NCBI GenBank assembly: GCA_030159075.1
Contig: BROG01000632.1
Coordinates: 265,501 to 329,500, forward strand
Source of the DNA: Atrina japonica
Lineage: Eukaryota; Mollusca; Bivalvia; Pterioida; Pinnidae
DNA: 64,000 nt
Direction of reading: 5' to 3'
Of the stretch, positions 37,701 through 53,000 are shown piece after piece. Made by a program: the position numbers and the translations under genes. The first letter of the stretch is position 1; every line of letters starts with the position of its first letter. The notes beneath the pieces are model-generated. The model made no database searches. It was not told the DNA's origin and saw nothing but the letters and a program-made list of their open reading frames with translations.

Positions 37701-40700
37701 AAGCCCAAGAACACTACATTGTGACTTTCAGTTTCACTTTAAATATCAGGGCCTGAAGTCACAAAATTTACTCAATATTCAAGCTCAACTTCTATTTCAC
37801 TATTTTGACTATATAATCCTTTGTATAACTTTTGGATTTGAGTGATTAGGAGATATATCATTATTTTTCATCATTCACATATAAAATTTTGCATCACATT
37901 TATGATTTTCTTGTAAAAAATGAATAAATATGTTGAGTATGGTACTCAAAATTTGAGTAGATACTCAAACAATTTTTTAACATCTCTGATGTTTTATTCA
38001 AATGAGCAATGGTTTTTATAATTGTATAATTTTATAATTGACAAACTTGAAGTTCACTGTACAATCGACAACAGTAATGTACCGAGACATAATAATTACA
38101 TTAGTAGTTCACTGTACAGTCAACAACAGTAATGTACCGAGACATAATAATGATGCACATAGTTTACCGTACAGTCGAAAACAGTGATGTACTGAGACAT
38201 AATAATTATGTTAGTAGTTTACTGTACAATCGACAACAGTAATGTACTGAGACATAATAATTATGTTAGTACTTCACTATACAATCGACAACAGTAATGT
38301 ACTGAGACATAATAATTATGTTAGTACTTCACTATACAATCGACAACAGTGATGTACTGAGACATAATAATTATGTTAGTAGTTTACTGTACAATCGACA
38401 ACAGTGATGTACTGAGACATAATAATTATGTTAGTAGTTTACTGTACAATCGACAACAGTAATGTACTGAGACATAATAATTATGTTAGTAGTTTACTGT
38501 ACAATCGACAACAGTAATGTACTGAGACATAATAATTATGTTAGTACTTCACTATACAATCGACAACAGTAATGTACTGAGACATAATAATTATGTTAGT
38601 AGTTCACTGTACAATCCACAACAGAAATGTACCGAGACATAATAATTATGTTAGTAGTTTACTGTACATAGTTCACTGTACATGTACAAGCTTCGACTCA
38701 CCTCGTACTGTAGTTGTGGTATCGTCAGTTTACTACTTTCTTCTTTCAACACTTTTTCTAGACCCGCTGGCTATGTAAAACAAATCATATTTCACGGTCA
38801 TACAAGACTTGTAATTTTCACACACAAACTTAAATAATCACAGCTTTTTATATTCATCTTGTAACACGAATGATTCAAATCAAAATTTTTGATATTCCAT
38901 TAATAGTATACTTATTATTACACACAAACTAAACTAATTGCAGCTAAAATACAACTTCTGAAAACCAATCTTTTCAAAAACTAACCACTTCCTAATGTAG
39001 TCAACTATTCTTCACCATTCATGTTCATAATTATATAAAGATGATTAATCATTATAAATAGAGTTAAAAAAGGTTATGTTTGAATGGCCTTTATAGGCAG
39101 GTGAACATGGTCATTATTTTAACCTGACTTATCTCCCCTTACATGTGATGACGAAAAGTAAACAGAAAATATACAAAGGTGGACTAGTCTTTGCTGTTGT
39201 AAAGTATCAGTGCTTAAAACACTGGAATGAATCAAAATCATTGACTTGTAGTAAATATCCAAGAACCAAACCCTAAAAAAAACCCAAATATTAATTACCA
39301 ATCTGAGTGAGGTTCAGTTTTGGGAAGTCCTGCTCAGTTCTGTATTGACATGATTAATGATTTTTTTTATCATTTAGTTCCTTTGTGAATATAATCACAA
39401 ATTTTGAGATGAAGACCGCCTCTGTGAACGAGTGGTGAGGAAAGCATGCTTTAAACCATGAAGTCTCTAACCTCTAGTTAGCAGGGATTTGAGCCTCGCT
39501 GGTACCTAAGCTGATTTTGTGAGAATGTTTGCCAGTTTCCCTGTGGATGGCCTCTTCCTTGGAATTTTTTAACCTGATTTCCTCTATTAATAAAAAATGG
39601 CTGCCACCATTTAACTGAATATTATTTTGTGACATAAAATACCACTGAAATGTAAACAATAATAATTTCAAATTCATTTTGAATACCGGATATTTATCGA
39701 TACGATCATGGTCTGCAACATATCTTAACGAGAGTGACATACATCACCTTGTAAAAATCACCCTTACGGCAGAAGAATAGTAAAAAAAATTCTTGGCTCA
39801 AGAAAAAATGAATGTCATTTTGATTTTGAAATACAGTCAAACTTTTCTATAAAGGCCACTCAAGGGAACAGGCAAAAGTAGCCATTATAGACAGGTGGTC
39901 TTTATAAAGATGTATAATCATTATAAATAGAGTTAACAAAGGTTATGTTTGAATGGCCTTTATAGGCAGGTGCCCTTTATACAGAGGTGGCCTTTAATGC
40001 AAGTTTGACTGTAACTGTAATTGATGTCACATACCGAAGTTGTATCTTTTAATTTGTCTTTCGTTAATCCTATAATTGACACAGTTACGATAGCTAACCA
40101 CTCTGTGTTGAATCCTGGTGTATCTAAACCAATCATGTACTGATCCCAAACGTACAACAATGTGTCTGGTCGCAGGTAAGCTGAAACAAAGTTAAAAAAA
40201 GAACATATGGATACTGAACCGTAAATCACTTTTATTTCCTGTTAGATTTACTAACACATAAATTTGCGAAATAAATTGTTTGTGAATTCATAACAATTCT
40301 GTGTGGATATCAAAGTGTCTCTATAAAAAAAATTACCGGTAAGCATGCACAACATTGAAAGCAGCACGTATTTGTTTTTGTTTTCAAGTTAACTTCGAAA
40401 AATAGTAATAAATACGTCCTCCTGAATAACATGAAGATCATTTGTCATAACGGAGACATGTTAATATACACGTACAAAATCACCGCTTAGAACTCACAAA
40501 ATTAAAGTAATCTGCAGTTTTAAAAATTGTAAATTCATGCACTAAGTGAAGATGTTGTGAAATATACATGATCTACAGGTGTATCAGCTAATAACTTTTA
40601 CATGTTTTATATATTGCAAGTTTCTTAAATCCAATTTAATATGAAAATGCTTGACACTTCTTTCACAAAAAAAAAAGAAAAATAAATTTTGATAAAAATA

Positions 40701-43700
40701 TTTATGAAAACTAGAAGTAATTTGTTCTGTAATTCAGTAGATGTTTACTTGGCTTACATGTACATTTAAAACTCTAAAAAAAACATGTTATTTTACTCCT
40801 AAAATAACCACAGTAAAACCAGCACAGAGCTTTACATCTTTACTGCAATGTCACAAAACAAAATACTTTACATTTTAATCTGTAAAATACAGAGTGGTGT
40901 ACCATGGTAGTTTAAAGTGTTAACATTCTTTATTTAACAGTCAAACTTGTCTATAAAGCTTTTAAAGGCCACTCAAGGAAACAGCCCGTTATAGACAAGT
41001 GGCCTCTATAAAGAGGTTTATTCATTAAAAAAAATGTAAACAAAGGTTATGTTTGATTGACCTTTATAGGCAGGTGTTCTTTATATAGAGGTGGCTTTTA
41101 ATGCAAGTTTTACTGTAATATGAGTGTCTCTTGGAGGAGACGCTTACTATAGGCAGACACAGTTTCGTATATAAATACACTGGTGTTGATTTAATCTCAG
41201 TAGCAATTTTTTCTGTACTGTATCACTTCAATAGACAACATACTTACAAACAAACATGCTCCTGATCATTGGTCGAAGTAAAGTTATAAGTCCATCTTTC
41301 AGTAAAGCATAACTCCCTGTCTCTGTCGCTACAATTTTCTCTGTAAAAAAGAATACATTATAAATAAGGTTTGTGTGTGTAGTGAAGAATCACCTATATA
41401 TGTTCCCAACGGGTGAAACCATAATTTATTTACCAAATTATTATTTTTTTAATTTACAGTATTTATGCTAGAACCCCAGACTATAAAACTGAGTGCAAAA
41501 AAAAAGAACAAGATGTGTTTTTGAAACACAAATGCCCCCTGATCCCAACAAATTTCTAGTGGGACAGAATTAGGGATAGACAGACAAACAGACAGACAAA
41601 CAGATGGGACAGAATTATGGACAGACAGACAAACAAACAGACAGATGGATGATCCAAACACAGCGGACCTTTCAGGCTGGGGGCATATAAAAAAAAAACA
41701 GTATTTTAACACTACTGATACCTGACTGTTATTACAAAGCTTTAACTGAACGGATTGATGTAGTGACAGACAAATGGAAACAGACAAAACCTGTTGTCCA
41801 ACCCCCACCCCCAGGGTTTCACCAGTGCCTCGTTTTATTTTACCTGATATTTTCTGGGGTTTTTTTCTTTTTGTTCGGCAATAGTGTCTTGTCCACGAAA
41901 CATAAGAAAAAAAAGTGCTAAAGTATGCAAATGTTTACAAGTTCCATGCCTGTTAAAAACAGTTAGCGAAAATTGGTCGCTGACCAGTACAGACCAGAAT
42001 CTTATTGAAGAATATGTCCGTGTATATGTGTGGTTATTTGAAGTATCAGTAATTTCACCAGTAACTTACCTTTAGATGGACTGAATTTTTCTGAAATAAT
42101 TTTGGTGGTCTCTGGGTAAGTTGTTTGCAACATTTTTGCCACTTTGTCAACAAATGCTGTGATTTCATCATTGTGGCTCTGAAAATTTAAATTTTGAACA
42201 CTATCAAAGTATTTTGCATTTCAGCTTTAAAATTGTAAATTGATGAATTTGCAAATATATTGGAAAAGATGGAAAAGTGAAAATTAAGTCATCGCAAAAT
42301 ACATGTGATTTACATAATGCATTTGTAAACAACTGTACATGTGTAATGTACAGTAAAACCTGTATATAGGGGCCACCCAAGGGACCAGAAAATATTGGCC
42401 CTTATGTGCAGGTGACCCTTATACACAGGTTCAATTTAGTTGAAGTATGCAGTCAAGGGACTTGAAAAAACTGGCCCTTATAAACAGGTAATCCTTATAT
42501 AGAGGTGGCCGCTATAGCAGGTTTTACTGTATATAAAATTTCTTGAAACCCCAATGAATATAGTGGTACTCATCAATCACATTTTTTAACAAACAAACAA
42601 CATTTTTTTTTATCAAAATATATTTATTATTGATAGTAGATGTTATTGCTCAGCTTTTGTTCGCAACTCTGAAAAAATGTTATATTAATTAAAAGTTATC
42701 GCAAGTAACTAACCTCCAGATGGACTGAATAAATCCTTTTCATGTTAACTGCATTCCTACTACAGTAATCTCACCTTTAACACTTTCAAGTGGTAACAAG
42801 AGGTTTTGTACCCAACACAAATCATGAAATTCAAAATGTACACTGGGAACAATTTGTCTATCTATGGATACTGTTTGTCTATAGTATGTATTAAGCACGA
42901 AACTTCTCGATACCACTCGGAAGCGTTTGTGCGCAGGTGAAATTAGTAGGTACACAGTTATCGTAATAGGGTCTATTTGTCAGTAATCATTTAAATGGTA
43001 CTGTATTTTGAACATGTTTAAACATGTGTATTTACGAATAATTGTTAGTGAATAACTAAGGGGAGATAATTTTTGAGCTGAGACAAAAATAAAATTAGTG
43101 CAAATGATCAAGTTAAATGACATTGGCAAGTTGGGTTGAAGATTCTACATACACAGAAAACTAAATAAAGCCAGGATAGCATAACAAATCAACAAAACTT
43201 ATGATCATTGACACTGGACGTAAGCTCAATCAATGATAAAAACTCTCCTTAGATTCCTATTGAATAAGTGTTTTAAAATTCATCAACCCCCTGAAGTCAC
43301 ATTTGGACCTGCCCATTTCAAATAATGGTTAAGTCCACTGACAGAATTCAGGGGTGTATGATTTAGAATAAAAATTTTATAATAATTTTACATGCAATAT
43401 GAACTTGTTCACTCCTAAATTATGACAGTAGACCATACTATCTATTGATTTGGGTGAGTCTAAATGTGACCAAAGGGGTCGATGTGTTAACCACTAACTT
43501 TTACCTAAGTAGACAAAGATGATACACACAGTTATGCCCCTTGTCAATACCTACCTGTTTATTTTTTTTATTATGATAGAGGAGAACCTGTCTTGAGAGA
43601 CCAACCCTTCTGTCATTAAGATGTGGTCTCTGATGGCAGGACATCTCTAATGAGAGGTTTTAACTAAAGGATTACTTATCCAAGTCATTTTAAGAATGTG

Positions 43701-46700
43701 GTCGCAAAAGACAGGTGGTCTCTCAAGACAGGTTCCACTGTATTACACTTTATTTTTCATAAAAGATTGGAATTATTCTAGCGTTATCTGTACAGTGGAA
43801 CCTGTCTTGAAAGACCACTCCCATGAAAGACCACCTGTCTTTTAAGACCACATTCTAAAATCCACCCAGTTAAATTATCCTTTAAATTAAATCTACCTCT
43901 TCTGAGAGACCACCTGTCTTGAGAGACCACATTTCAGTGGCAGATGGAGTGGTCTCTCAAGACAGATTCCACTGTATACTATTTCTTGGTTGACATGAAC
44001 ACACATACTTAAATTCAAGGGAGGCACTCAATGAAGAAAAAGAAAAACCTGCAGTGTGTCTGAGCTCCCAAAGACAAATATGTGTGTAAAAATGAAAGAA
44101 TGGATGGACATTTTATTCCCACCTGCTCTAGATTTACAATTAGCATGGCTACTCAAACAGTTATATACCCTTAACAATATGGACTCTAAAGCTAAAATCT
44201 ACTACTGTATATCTGGAAGTTTGTGCCCCTGGGGTTTTTTTTCACATGGATGGCATTCATGTCCATGGTTCAATTGTTTAGCTTGACATTTCACCTTCAT
44301 TCTAAATTTGCCCTCTCATGTAAGGGCAAAAATGGTGAAAATTAACTGGGGAGGGGAGAGGGGGAGGTGGCAAAAATATCCAGATATACGATATCTATCC
44401 AATACAAGGTTCTCTTAACTACATTATGTCGCTCACATTCTTTCTAGAACTACTTGATGTAGAAAAATAGTTGAATCGTTTTTTTCAATATTACAATTCA
44501 AAATATTTCATACACACAGCGAGGGTAAACGATATCATTTTTACTTACTTTTCTCTTCTCTGGTGACATCTTTAAAATGGGATTACATTATAAACACAAA
44601 ATTTACAACAGGTTTAAATCATGAAAATTAAAAACTTTAATTTATTCTGTCAGTCTAAATAATTAAATACATACATTGATAATTTGATATCATACAACTC
44701 TTTCATCTGATCATTATCCACCCCGTTTTTAAAATGTTAACGATATACATCATGTACAAACAACTTCATGTACATACAACTTAAAATGTAATACAAAATC
44801 ATAGATACCGTATTCCACCCATTAAACACCCATGTCCCTATAAATGCCCCTTACGAATGAGAATCTTTTCTAACTACATGTAGTTGTCAATGAAATGTGG
44901 ACCTGAAAAACCGTAAGTAACAGTTTATCTGTAGCCCCCCCCCCAGCAACAGAATTATGTTGATAGGTGTCCTCAGTAATATAAACTACAACAACTTTAC
45001 CACTATGCCTTATAACAAAAATTTAACTGTTTCACATGTCAATTTGAGTGTTAATTGGTTCCATTAAGCCACCACCCCTTTTTACTGATTTTTGTAGAGC
45101 CCTGGGATATTAATGGGTTGAATACGGTAATAAAAATTTTGCATTACAACTGTTACATGTAGTGAGAGATATAAAACCCGTTCTACCTTGCTTCATCCAT
45201 AGATCTTTATAAATAAGCCATGTTCACATTTTGGCAATTGCCTCATTTGCCCCTGGGAACAAAGAATGGACTATTCCATACAGTGATGTAAACTCGTCTT
45301 CTCATTTGTCATAAGACAGCTTGCAGACTGTCATGGGAATTGTGGATCAATTGAAGGATGCCATTATTGCACTAAGTTCACTTTGAAACACCGTTAAGTG
45401 TGTGACTTGGTGATGCACATAAATATTTTAATTTAAGAATTTTGGTAAATTCACAAGTGCAGTTTTGGAATAATGAGTTTGACATGAAACCTGTGGAAAG
45501 TACATCTACATGTAATGACAGCAAATTAGATTCAAACTTACATCTGACCCTGAATCTATGACGAAGCCAGGCCGTCCCTCCATAAATGATATAAACTCTT
45601 CAACAAGCAATGCCACGACCCTTCCTGTCGGCGGTTCTTTCCTGAAACACAAGACAGACAAATGAGCTGTAAAATGTATTTTACACCAGAAGAAATACAA
45701 GCAAAATATAAAATTCTTTATCATTACGAAATCTAATATGGATACATTACTTCATCTGTTTGATTTTGATATTTTTTTTTCAAAACAAATTAAATCTCAA
45801 TTCTGAATCTGATTGGCATAACATGATTTCAGGCAATGCCTACTGACAAGCTTGACAATCATTTTTTAAAAAAATGAGATGATATCTTGGACATTAGAAA
45901 ATTGAGCTTTTGTATAATAATTGGCAGACTCCATGTAAAACCACAAGAATTTATGTGATAAAAAGGAAGAGCTACATAAAACGGTTCATGGTCTGCCCTG
46001 TATTGATGATCTGATATTAAATAATGCTTTGGAATGTAACTTAATAAATGAACTTAGTTATAAATGAATTGTATTACCTATAAACTGTAAAGTTTTTGGT
46101 GAATAAAGAATCGAATTGAATTAGTTAAGTGATAAGCTTAAAAAAAATGTACCCAAGTTCACATACGATGCACATTCTCACAATTCATTATCTTGCATGA
46201 CTTGCACAAGAAGATACAGTAAAAACCCGCTTTAGCGACCACCTGTGTATAAAGACCACCTGGTCACAAAGATTATTTTTTGCTGTCCCCAACAGTACCA
46301 TTTGTGTACAAATCAACCTCTATATAAAGACCACCTCCCTATAAAGACCAGTTTTCTTGTGTCCCTAAGGAGGTCATTATATACAAGTTTCATTGTAAAA
46401 CAAAAGGTCATGTGAGTGACACAGCTGACCTGTATCATTAGAACATATTGTACTGTAAAATGATAGAATTTGGTGCAATTGATATTAAGTGCTATGAGTG
46501 TGACGGGTAAAAACGTTTTCATGCAGTGTAAATTAGGCACTTTGAACATAAGCGAAAAATTGCTGAGTACTTCAATATCTGTGTTCTTATTCATTTGTCA
46601 GCTTTTAACGGAAAACTTTTTGTTGTTGGGTGTATTGTTGTTTAACGTCCCACTCAAGAATCTTTCACTCATATGGAGACGTCACCAGATGCTGGTGAAG

Positions 46701-46981
46701 GGCTTCAAATTTTGGCCTATGCTCGGCACTTACAGCCATTGAGAAGTGAGGGTTCTTTAACATGCTGACACCTACTGTGACATGGGACCTCGGTTTTTAC
46801 TATCTCATCCAAAGGGCAGGAATCCGACCTGCCACAACCTGGACTTGAACTCATGACCTCATGATCAAGAGTTGAGTGGAAAACAAATTTAGCCTATTTA
46901 TGTCTTTGTTAAAAAATTGCTAAAATCAAATCTGTGTTAAAAATATCTATAACTTTGCAGTACCAGGTTGTCTTTTATTAT

Positions 46982-47055
<74 letters not shown>

Positions 47056-50000
47056 TTTTACAGTTCTTATTTAGTTTTGGTTAATGACATAAATATATTC
47101 TGTAATGGCAATAAAATTTTTCACCTGGAAATATTCTGTGAATTGACCAGGACAAATGGAAGAACTAGAAGATGATCGACATCACGTAGTCTGTTCTTTG
47201 TCTTCTGCGACGAATGATAATACGATAAAACAGCCTTCATCCCATAAAAAATACCTGTAAAATGAAGGTTAAATCATTTACATATCCTACAGACTCGAGT
47301 GAAATTCTGCTGATATAAATTTGAGGATAATTTCAGGTCTCTTAATTATCTCTAATTATTTAATTATTTCAAACCCCAGATTAATATTTAAAAGATTAAA
47401 CTTACCTACTGAGCCTCTTATGTCACTAAATGTCGGCTCAGAGTTAATGAGCTGATCGCATTTCTGTGATATTTCGTAGTCATAGGGAGAAATTGCTGCT
47501 CTAGGGTTGGAATTCAATAGATCAATGTACTGTTTCCTTACTGAAAAAAAACCCCAATAAATATATTATATTACATACACATGATATAGGTCTTCAGTAA
47601 CTAAAGTGAAAAAAAAAAAAAAAGATTTATATTGTAAATAACACTTTCAAGGAAACTAACTGAATTATCACTGAAGAGTTTATACAACTGATGGTAATGT
47701 TGATGATAATGACAATGTTGATGATTATGGGGTTGTGATGATGATGATGATTATAGGGTGGTGATGGTGATGATGATGATGATAACTTTGATGATTATGG
47801 GGTTGTGATGATGATGATGATTATAGGGTGGTGATGGTGATGATGATGATTATGGGGTTGTGATAGTTATGGGATGATGATGATTATAATGAGTTGATGA
47901 TGACAACATTGATGATTATGGTGTTGTGATGATGATTGTAATGAGGTGATGATGATGATGATGATGATGATAATGAGGTGATGATGATGATTATAATGAG
48001 GTGATGATGATGATGATGATTGTAATGAGGTGATGATGATGATGATGATGATGTAATGAAGTGATGATGATGATGATTATAATGAGATGATGACAATGAT
48101 GACGACGACGACGACGATGATGATCAATGTAACAATTACACTGAGAATGTTGACATTTGGAAAATATGATATGCATTGATATTTACATGAATATAAAAGT
48201 ATTAATTGGCCAACATAGCTGAAAATAAAATGTGCTAAAAAACCATACAATTGTGTACAATACCATGCTGTTATTATATAATCACCCATAATACAATTAA
48301 AGCTATCAACAAATATATGTACGTAGAACATGAAATGACCAATTGACCATGACAAAAAAAAAAGAAAAAAAACCCCAAACATATCATAATTTACCATACA
48401 TGAACACACTGTGCAATACAGAAATTATACACTAAAAGAAAGTCTTAATTATCTCCCCTTTCAAAATACTGACATTAGATAACCCTTTCAGATCAAAGTT
48501 ATCAAAATTCCATTATTGTTTCATTGTGAAATTTCTGTTTTTATTGAGTATTTGTATATAAAAAAAGATGAACATTTAAAATTGCTTAATAAGCATTAAT
48601 CTGATACAAATCAATGTATATAAAAAAAGATTTCATAAAAATTACCCGAAATGATCATAAAATTAGAAATGTCAAAAAAATATGAGGGCATGTGTGTGGA
48701 TAATTTTACACTCTGTCACCTTGAACCAATTATTGTAACTTACAGGAAGAATAGTAATCTGTAAATGAAATATCACATTCGATATAAAACAAAGAAACTT
48801 AGTTACCAAGTCTCATGAATAAAAATAAATAATGTATGTATACAGGGTTTTTCCCTAGGTTCTTAATGTAGCGAGTCCTAGCTGTGACCGGTACCCCAGC
48901 ATAAACATTTCTTGCATCCCAAGTTAAATCTGTGAGTTCCAATGATGGGACTTTAATAAAAATACATTGTACTATAATTCAGTGACACACATGTTTCAGA
49001 TCCAACACAATGTAGTTACATGTAATTCAAATATAGACATTTTTATCATAGTTCATGTACTGTGACTCCTATTCTATAATGTACACAAAATCTACAACGT
49101 ATGACGAAACATTGCGATTTATTAAAAGATCATATTTCAAACATAAAAGTCAATGAAATCCATGAAAATATGAAAACAATGACACCCATAATGTATTTCA
49201 TAGTGTCTGAAGGACTATGTGAGTCCTGAAAAGATTTTATGCATCAGAGATGCAGAAATCATACGTAAAGCAAAAAACCCTGTGTATAATCTCACCTGTA
49301 GTCACATTTGTCTCAAATTGTGGTTTAAATAAACATTTATGATTTATGGTTTGCAAAGTAAATTTTACTGCTTCAACATGTTCATTAATTTAACTTCTAA
49401 TTTGTACTACAGTTATTCAAACTTCCCAAAACTTAATTAACCTCATTCAGATCAATAATTTTGTTGGTTTATTACGGAGGGTTCAGATCTTAGTAATTGA
49501 CTATAAGACATTTTCAGCCCATTTCAATTTTTAACACTGATAAATTTACAATACTGATCCTGCTTTTATATCTACTGTTTACCTGTCTCTATCTTTTTGT
49601 ACGTTTCAGTGACTTTTTTTCCACATTCATACAGTGAAACCTATCTTGAAAGACCACGCTCATGAAAGACCACCTGTCTTGTCAGACTTTCTTCTGAGAA
49701 CCACTTTCTTACACGATCCTTTAGATAAAACCTCTTTTGAGAGATCACCTGCATTGAGAGACCACATTTTAGTGGCATATGGGGTGGTAATCACAAAGGT
49801 GCATGCCTTTAACATGATTTGTATCACAAAGTTATCAGTTTTTAGAAATTGTAAGTTTCATATATAAACTACAGTACATTTATGTATATAAAACCCATGG
49901 AGCAAAAAATCCAATTACATTTTTAGGTACAGTGATACTTGTATATAACGACCTCCTAAGGGACACAAGAAAATCATTCTTTATTGGGAGGTGGTCTTTA

Positions 50001-53000
50001 TATAGAGGTTGATTTGAACACAAATGGTACTATTGGGGACATAAAAAAAATGGTCTTTATGACCAGGCAGTCTTTATACACAGTTGGACACTAAAGCTGG
50101 TTTTACTGTACAGTAGAACAGATGGGGTGATCTCTCAAGACAGGTTCCACTGTATATAGTTTTACACATACAAATTTATGAAGTTCTAATCATTAACAAG
50201 TTTAAGGAAATAAAAAACTGAACCCTACACATGAAAAATTGTGAGAGATAACCTTTAACTCATCAACTCCTAAAAAACAATGGACTCTTCTGTAAATCAA
50301 TGATTTAGTCCAGTCCAAATGTGTATTTAGGGGTGAATAAGTTAAAATGTGTGGATATGAATACAGACATATCCTAGGAAGTGATAATTTAAAGAATTTA
50401 TATTTACCTATTAAAAAAATCACAATCAAAAATATTTGAAGCAATACATATTCATCTAAACCATTTGAATTGGATACAAAGATATTTCTATATTTAAAAG
50501 ACAGAAAACTAATTCTCAACGCACCGAGATATTTTTTCTTCTGTCATTTCAGATCATTAAAAATGGATAAAATGTTTATAAAAAATATACGATACTACAT
50601 ATAGGTAGTTCAACTGAGAAATCTATTTATGCTTTTCTCATACCTTTGGTGTTGGTGAGATTGAGTTGCCATGCCAATTGACGGAGTGACAGTGGTAAGG
50701 GCTGGTTAAGGCAGACATGCAACTTTTCCTTCATATCGGGCCATTTCTTCAGTAAGCTTAACGTTCCTTCCTCAGCATTTTCTATAATTAAGTCAGATTT
50801 GGTACCGATCGGGGTATCCTCCAGTAGTCTTCTGGATACTTCCTCATTTAAATTCTGGTCCATCAACACTGAGACTCTTTTGTGAAGACCATTGTACACA
50901 GTGCCTGGTGAAAAACATTATGATACATTTTATGCCTCATGATTGAATTACTATGTGACTCTTTGGAAACTATATTTTTGTAAATATTTTGTAAAAATGT
51001 TGTCATATGGGAACATTATCGATACAGTTATTAAATGTGACCAGTCATAAACTCTTACCTCCATTGATGACATTTCAACATACAGTAAATCTTAAATAAT
51101 CAGGAATTGCTAAATTCTATTTATTATCTTTCTTGGAAATGAAACCGTATGTTTACAAACAATGTTCTTGTGCACAAGTCAACGGAGGAGTCAATTCATG
51201 TACAGGGGTGTTTTACCAGTATTCTAAATCCAGTGTGTATGGTGACTGACCTATGAGTGATAAGATGTATACACCCCGATAAAAATAACAGACAGTTCCA
51301 ATGAAAATGAACAACAACAATAGCAGCTGCCATTACTGATAATCAAGGTCAGAAAATCATAGGGTTTAACTAGGATAAAGAGTATTGGAGGATCTCCTTC
51401 ATTTGAATGCAAAAGTGATTACAACTAAATATGACCATCTTTCAATAAAATAGCAATATTATTAATAATTTGATGGTTTCTTTGACGCAAACTTCAAAAA
51501 ACAACTTTCTAGGTTTGCTGGGACACACAGTAGCTAAAATCATATACAGTTGAAAGGTTAAAGTATCTTGCCTCTGACATAAATTATTAAAATTTTAAGA
51601 CTTTTATCAAAATTACCTCCTTCTAGAGCTTTTGTGGCTCTCAACATAAAGAGTTCTTTTTCCGCCTCAGAGAGATCACTGAAATATTGGACATGGCTCT
51701 CTGTCAGTTGCTGCTGTATGGCATCATGTAATTCCCTCAGGAAACTATTCCATTCCTTTGTAATAGAAAATAGAACATTAACAAGAAATAATAAATTTAA
51801 CTACCAAACGTTGGACTCTTGCTCTATAGTCAAAGTCCATGAACATGTTTTAGTAATGTGTATTTATTGTTCCAAATAGATCAATTTTAAGCACGGATAA
51901 ACCTGATTTGACTGATCTCATTGTGTCAATCCCAAATAGATGAAACTGAGGGACGATGGAAATTTGCCTTAATCTGCCTGTCCATGCATTTATCAGGCCA
52001 TCTAGTCACAGCATCAACAAAGAAGGTATTTTACAATTTTGAAGAAGGAAAAATCAAAATAGTAATATACCTTCTTTGTTGATGCTGTAACTACAAGCTC
52101 TCCTGTTAGGATCGGGCATATTATGTGTAAGAAGGTGTAATGTCTGAACTAATATTAGTATATACTTTCTGGGCATACTGTTATACACAGACAACCCTAA
52201 GCATATCTTTTCATTTAAATAACATAACTATAACTTTGCAATTAAAACTAATGCTGTGAAAGGCACAGAGCAGTCAGAAATGAAACATAAAAAATCAATA
52301 TCAATAATTAAATACAATGTACAGTAGTCTGTTAGTTATATAACTAGTCTAGATGGCCTGCAGTGTAGTGGCTACATTACAACATGTGCATCTGTGTCTG
52401 GATGACAAACTTGTTAACTACTGTTATATAAATACTAAATAGTCAGGACATTTTTTATTTTCTCTAGATCTATATATATTTGGACATATAAAACCACGTT
52501 GTTTTTTTTTCAAAATAAATGATGGTAGAATTAATTGTGACATCAAAAGAATTTATGTTTCTGTTAAAATTGACAAATCTTGAAAACATAAATTTTAAAT
52601 TGACGAGCAACTATAGAAATTAAAATGAAAGTGTTAGATATTTTGAGTTTATCGTATGAGTTTCAACAAAATTGCTTTAGAAATGATTTAGGTTATCCAT
52701 GAATGTTTTGAAAAAAATATATACCCGGTAGATAAAATTTTTAAAATCCCCACAATTGTCACCCTGCTGTAGATAAGAACATAACACACGGTCGTGTCAA
52801 TAGCCAGTGCCCTGCATACCATTACCAGATAAGAAGCGAATGAATGAGAGTTTGCGAAAATAAAGTTCTTTGACACAGATGGAAACTCAAACAATGTATT
52901 TTTCACTCGAAATTAGTTACGTAAAGCAAGTGAATGGTGAACACAAATTAATTCCATTTTATTACCTTTGAATCGCTAATATTCTGTTTGCATTCTAATA

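Noticed and set aside
47884..48176. His/Ser-rich minus-strand frames
   Set aside because: Translation of GAT trinucleotide repeats.
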